NCBI RefSeq assembly: GCF_017654505.1
Contig: NC_054548.1
Location: 25,106,870-25,170,869, forward strand
Reading direction: 5' to 3'
DNA from: Polyodon spathula
Lineage: Eukaryota; Chordata; Actinopteri; Acipenseriformes; Polyodontidae
Length of the DNA stretch: 64,000 nucleotides
Positions 63,586 to 64,000 of this stretch are shown one piece after another. A program made the translations under genes and the position numbers. A model generated the notes under the pieces. That model did not search any database, was not told where the DNA came from, and saw only the letters and a program-made list of their open reading frames with translations. Positions within the stretch are counted from its first letter, which is position 1, and the number at the start of each line of letters is the position of its first letter.

Positions 63586-64000
63586 GTAGTAGTAGTAGTA
63601 TTATATTTGTAATGTATACGTTACAGCATTGATGTTATGATTTCAGTATTTTATATAAATTGTTCTGGGAATCAGTGCTAGGTTTTTTTATATATTTTGT
63701 TGAAAATTATGTGTTCCTACTAGTAAACTGAAACATTTAAATTACTTATTTACACATTCTAACAAATAATACTGAATAAGATGTATTGGTAATAAAGGAA
63801 TGCATGACTAAATAAATGTCCGGAACTGCTTCTGCTGCCTAATCAACACGTCAATGCGTGTTAATAGAATGACTAATTGAGATGATTAAAGGAATTGGGA
63901 GATTATTAATCAATAAGTGGTTTAATCAAGCAGGACCACCTTGCGGTGGGAGGAATGAAGTGCAGCCTAAGAAAGCAGGTCGCGTAAAATGCAGGGCCCT
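63531..64000. other. Right edge: microsatellite and unassigned sequence
   Basis: A (CAT)(ATT)n(AGT)n microsatellite lies at 63546-63602, the rest is AT-rich until a GC-richer end (63940-64000). No gene or repeat identified; a hAT right terminus was looked for and not found. Confidence 0.5.

Overview
The window is vertebrate nuclear DNA, most likely from a non-teleost ray-finned fish; a sturgeon or paddlefish is my best guess. Coding exons are small and scattered, introns run to many kilobases, splice sites are canonical GT-AG with one GC-AG exception, and the space between exons is filled with fish-type repeats: Tc1 elements, a PIF/Harbinger element, DIRS, a CR1-like LINE, tRNA-derived SINEs and LTR elements. 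No prokaryotic or viral genome structure is seen. The species guess rests on recognising the tRNA SINE and on the repeat mix, so it is an inference.

Three protein-coding genes can be recognised, all on the minus strand, so they read right to left. (1) DCUN1D2, a scaffold subunit of cullin neddylation: its last three coding exons lie at 57093-52625, with its 5' exons beyond the right edge. (2) ADPRHL1 (ARH2), a pseudoenzyme of the ADP-ribosyl-acceptor hydrolase fold: three exons are visible between 48993 and 41872. Exon 1 carries two compensating frameshifts that scramble a hallmark motif, and several expected exons cannot be found, so this copy may be decaying. (3) GRTP1, a TBC-domain Rab-GAP: its first five coding exons lie between 23076 and 6533, with the remaining exons beyond the left edge. 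Order and orientation GRTP1-ADPRHL1-DCUN1D2 match the human chromosome 13q34 neighbourhood as I remember it.

Layout, left to right: 1-6.5 kb, GRTP1 intron 5 with a hAT-type MITE, a MIR-like SINE and a tRNA SINE. 6.5-23.1 kb, GRTP1 exons 5 to 1, with introns holding a LINE endonuclease relic, an L2-type LINE tail, a two-gene Harbinger element and a CR1-like LINE. 23.1-34 kb, intergenic DNA with a DIRS fragment, a SINE and a 2.2-kb LTR element flanked by a target duplication. 34-36 kb, a broken minus-strand coding relic of unknown identity. 37-38.7 kb, a Tc1 element. 39.8-41.3 kb, a second LTR element. 41.9-49 kb, ADPRHL1 with a solo LTR and a third LTR element in its introns. 50.9-57.1 kb, the DCUN1D2 3' end with a second Tc1 element. 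59.8-63.5 kb, a foldback repeat and a hAT transposase relic split by a 1.5-kb element.

The most unusual system is a set of LTR elements (29.1-31.2, about 39.8-41.3 and 45.2-48.0 kb, perhaps also 61.1-62.6 kb). Their only recognisable coding content is a small protein of tandem CCHC zinc knuckles, an acidic E/P-rich stretch and, in three of them, a nine-residue repeat of the SPGVACCSA type. No protease, reverse transcriptase or integrase is visible. The LTRs of these copies do not obviously resemble each other while the cargo does, suggesting one coding module carried by several non-autonomous LTR families.
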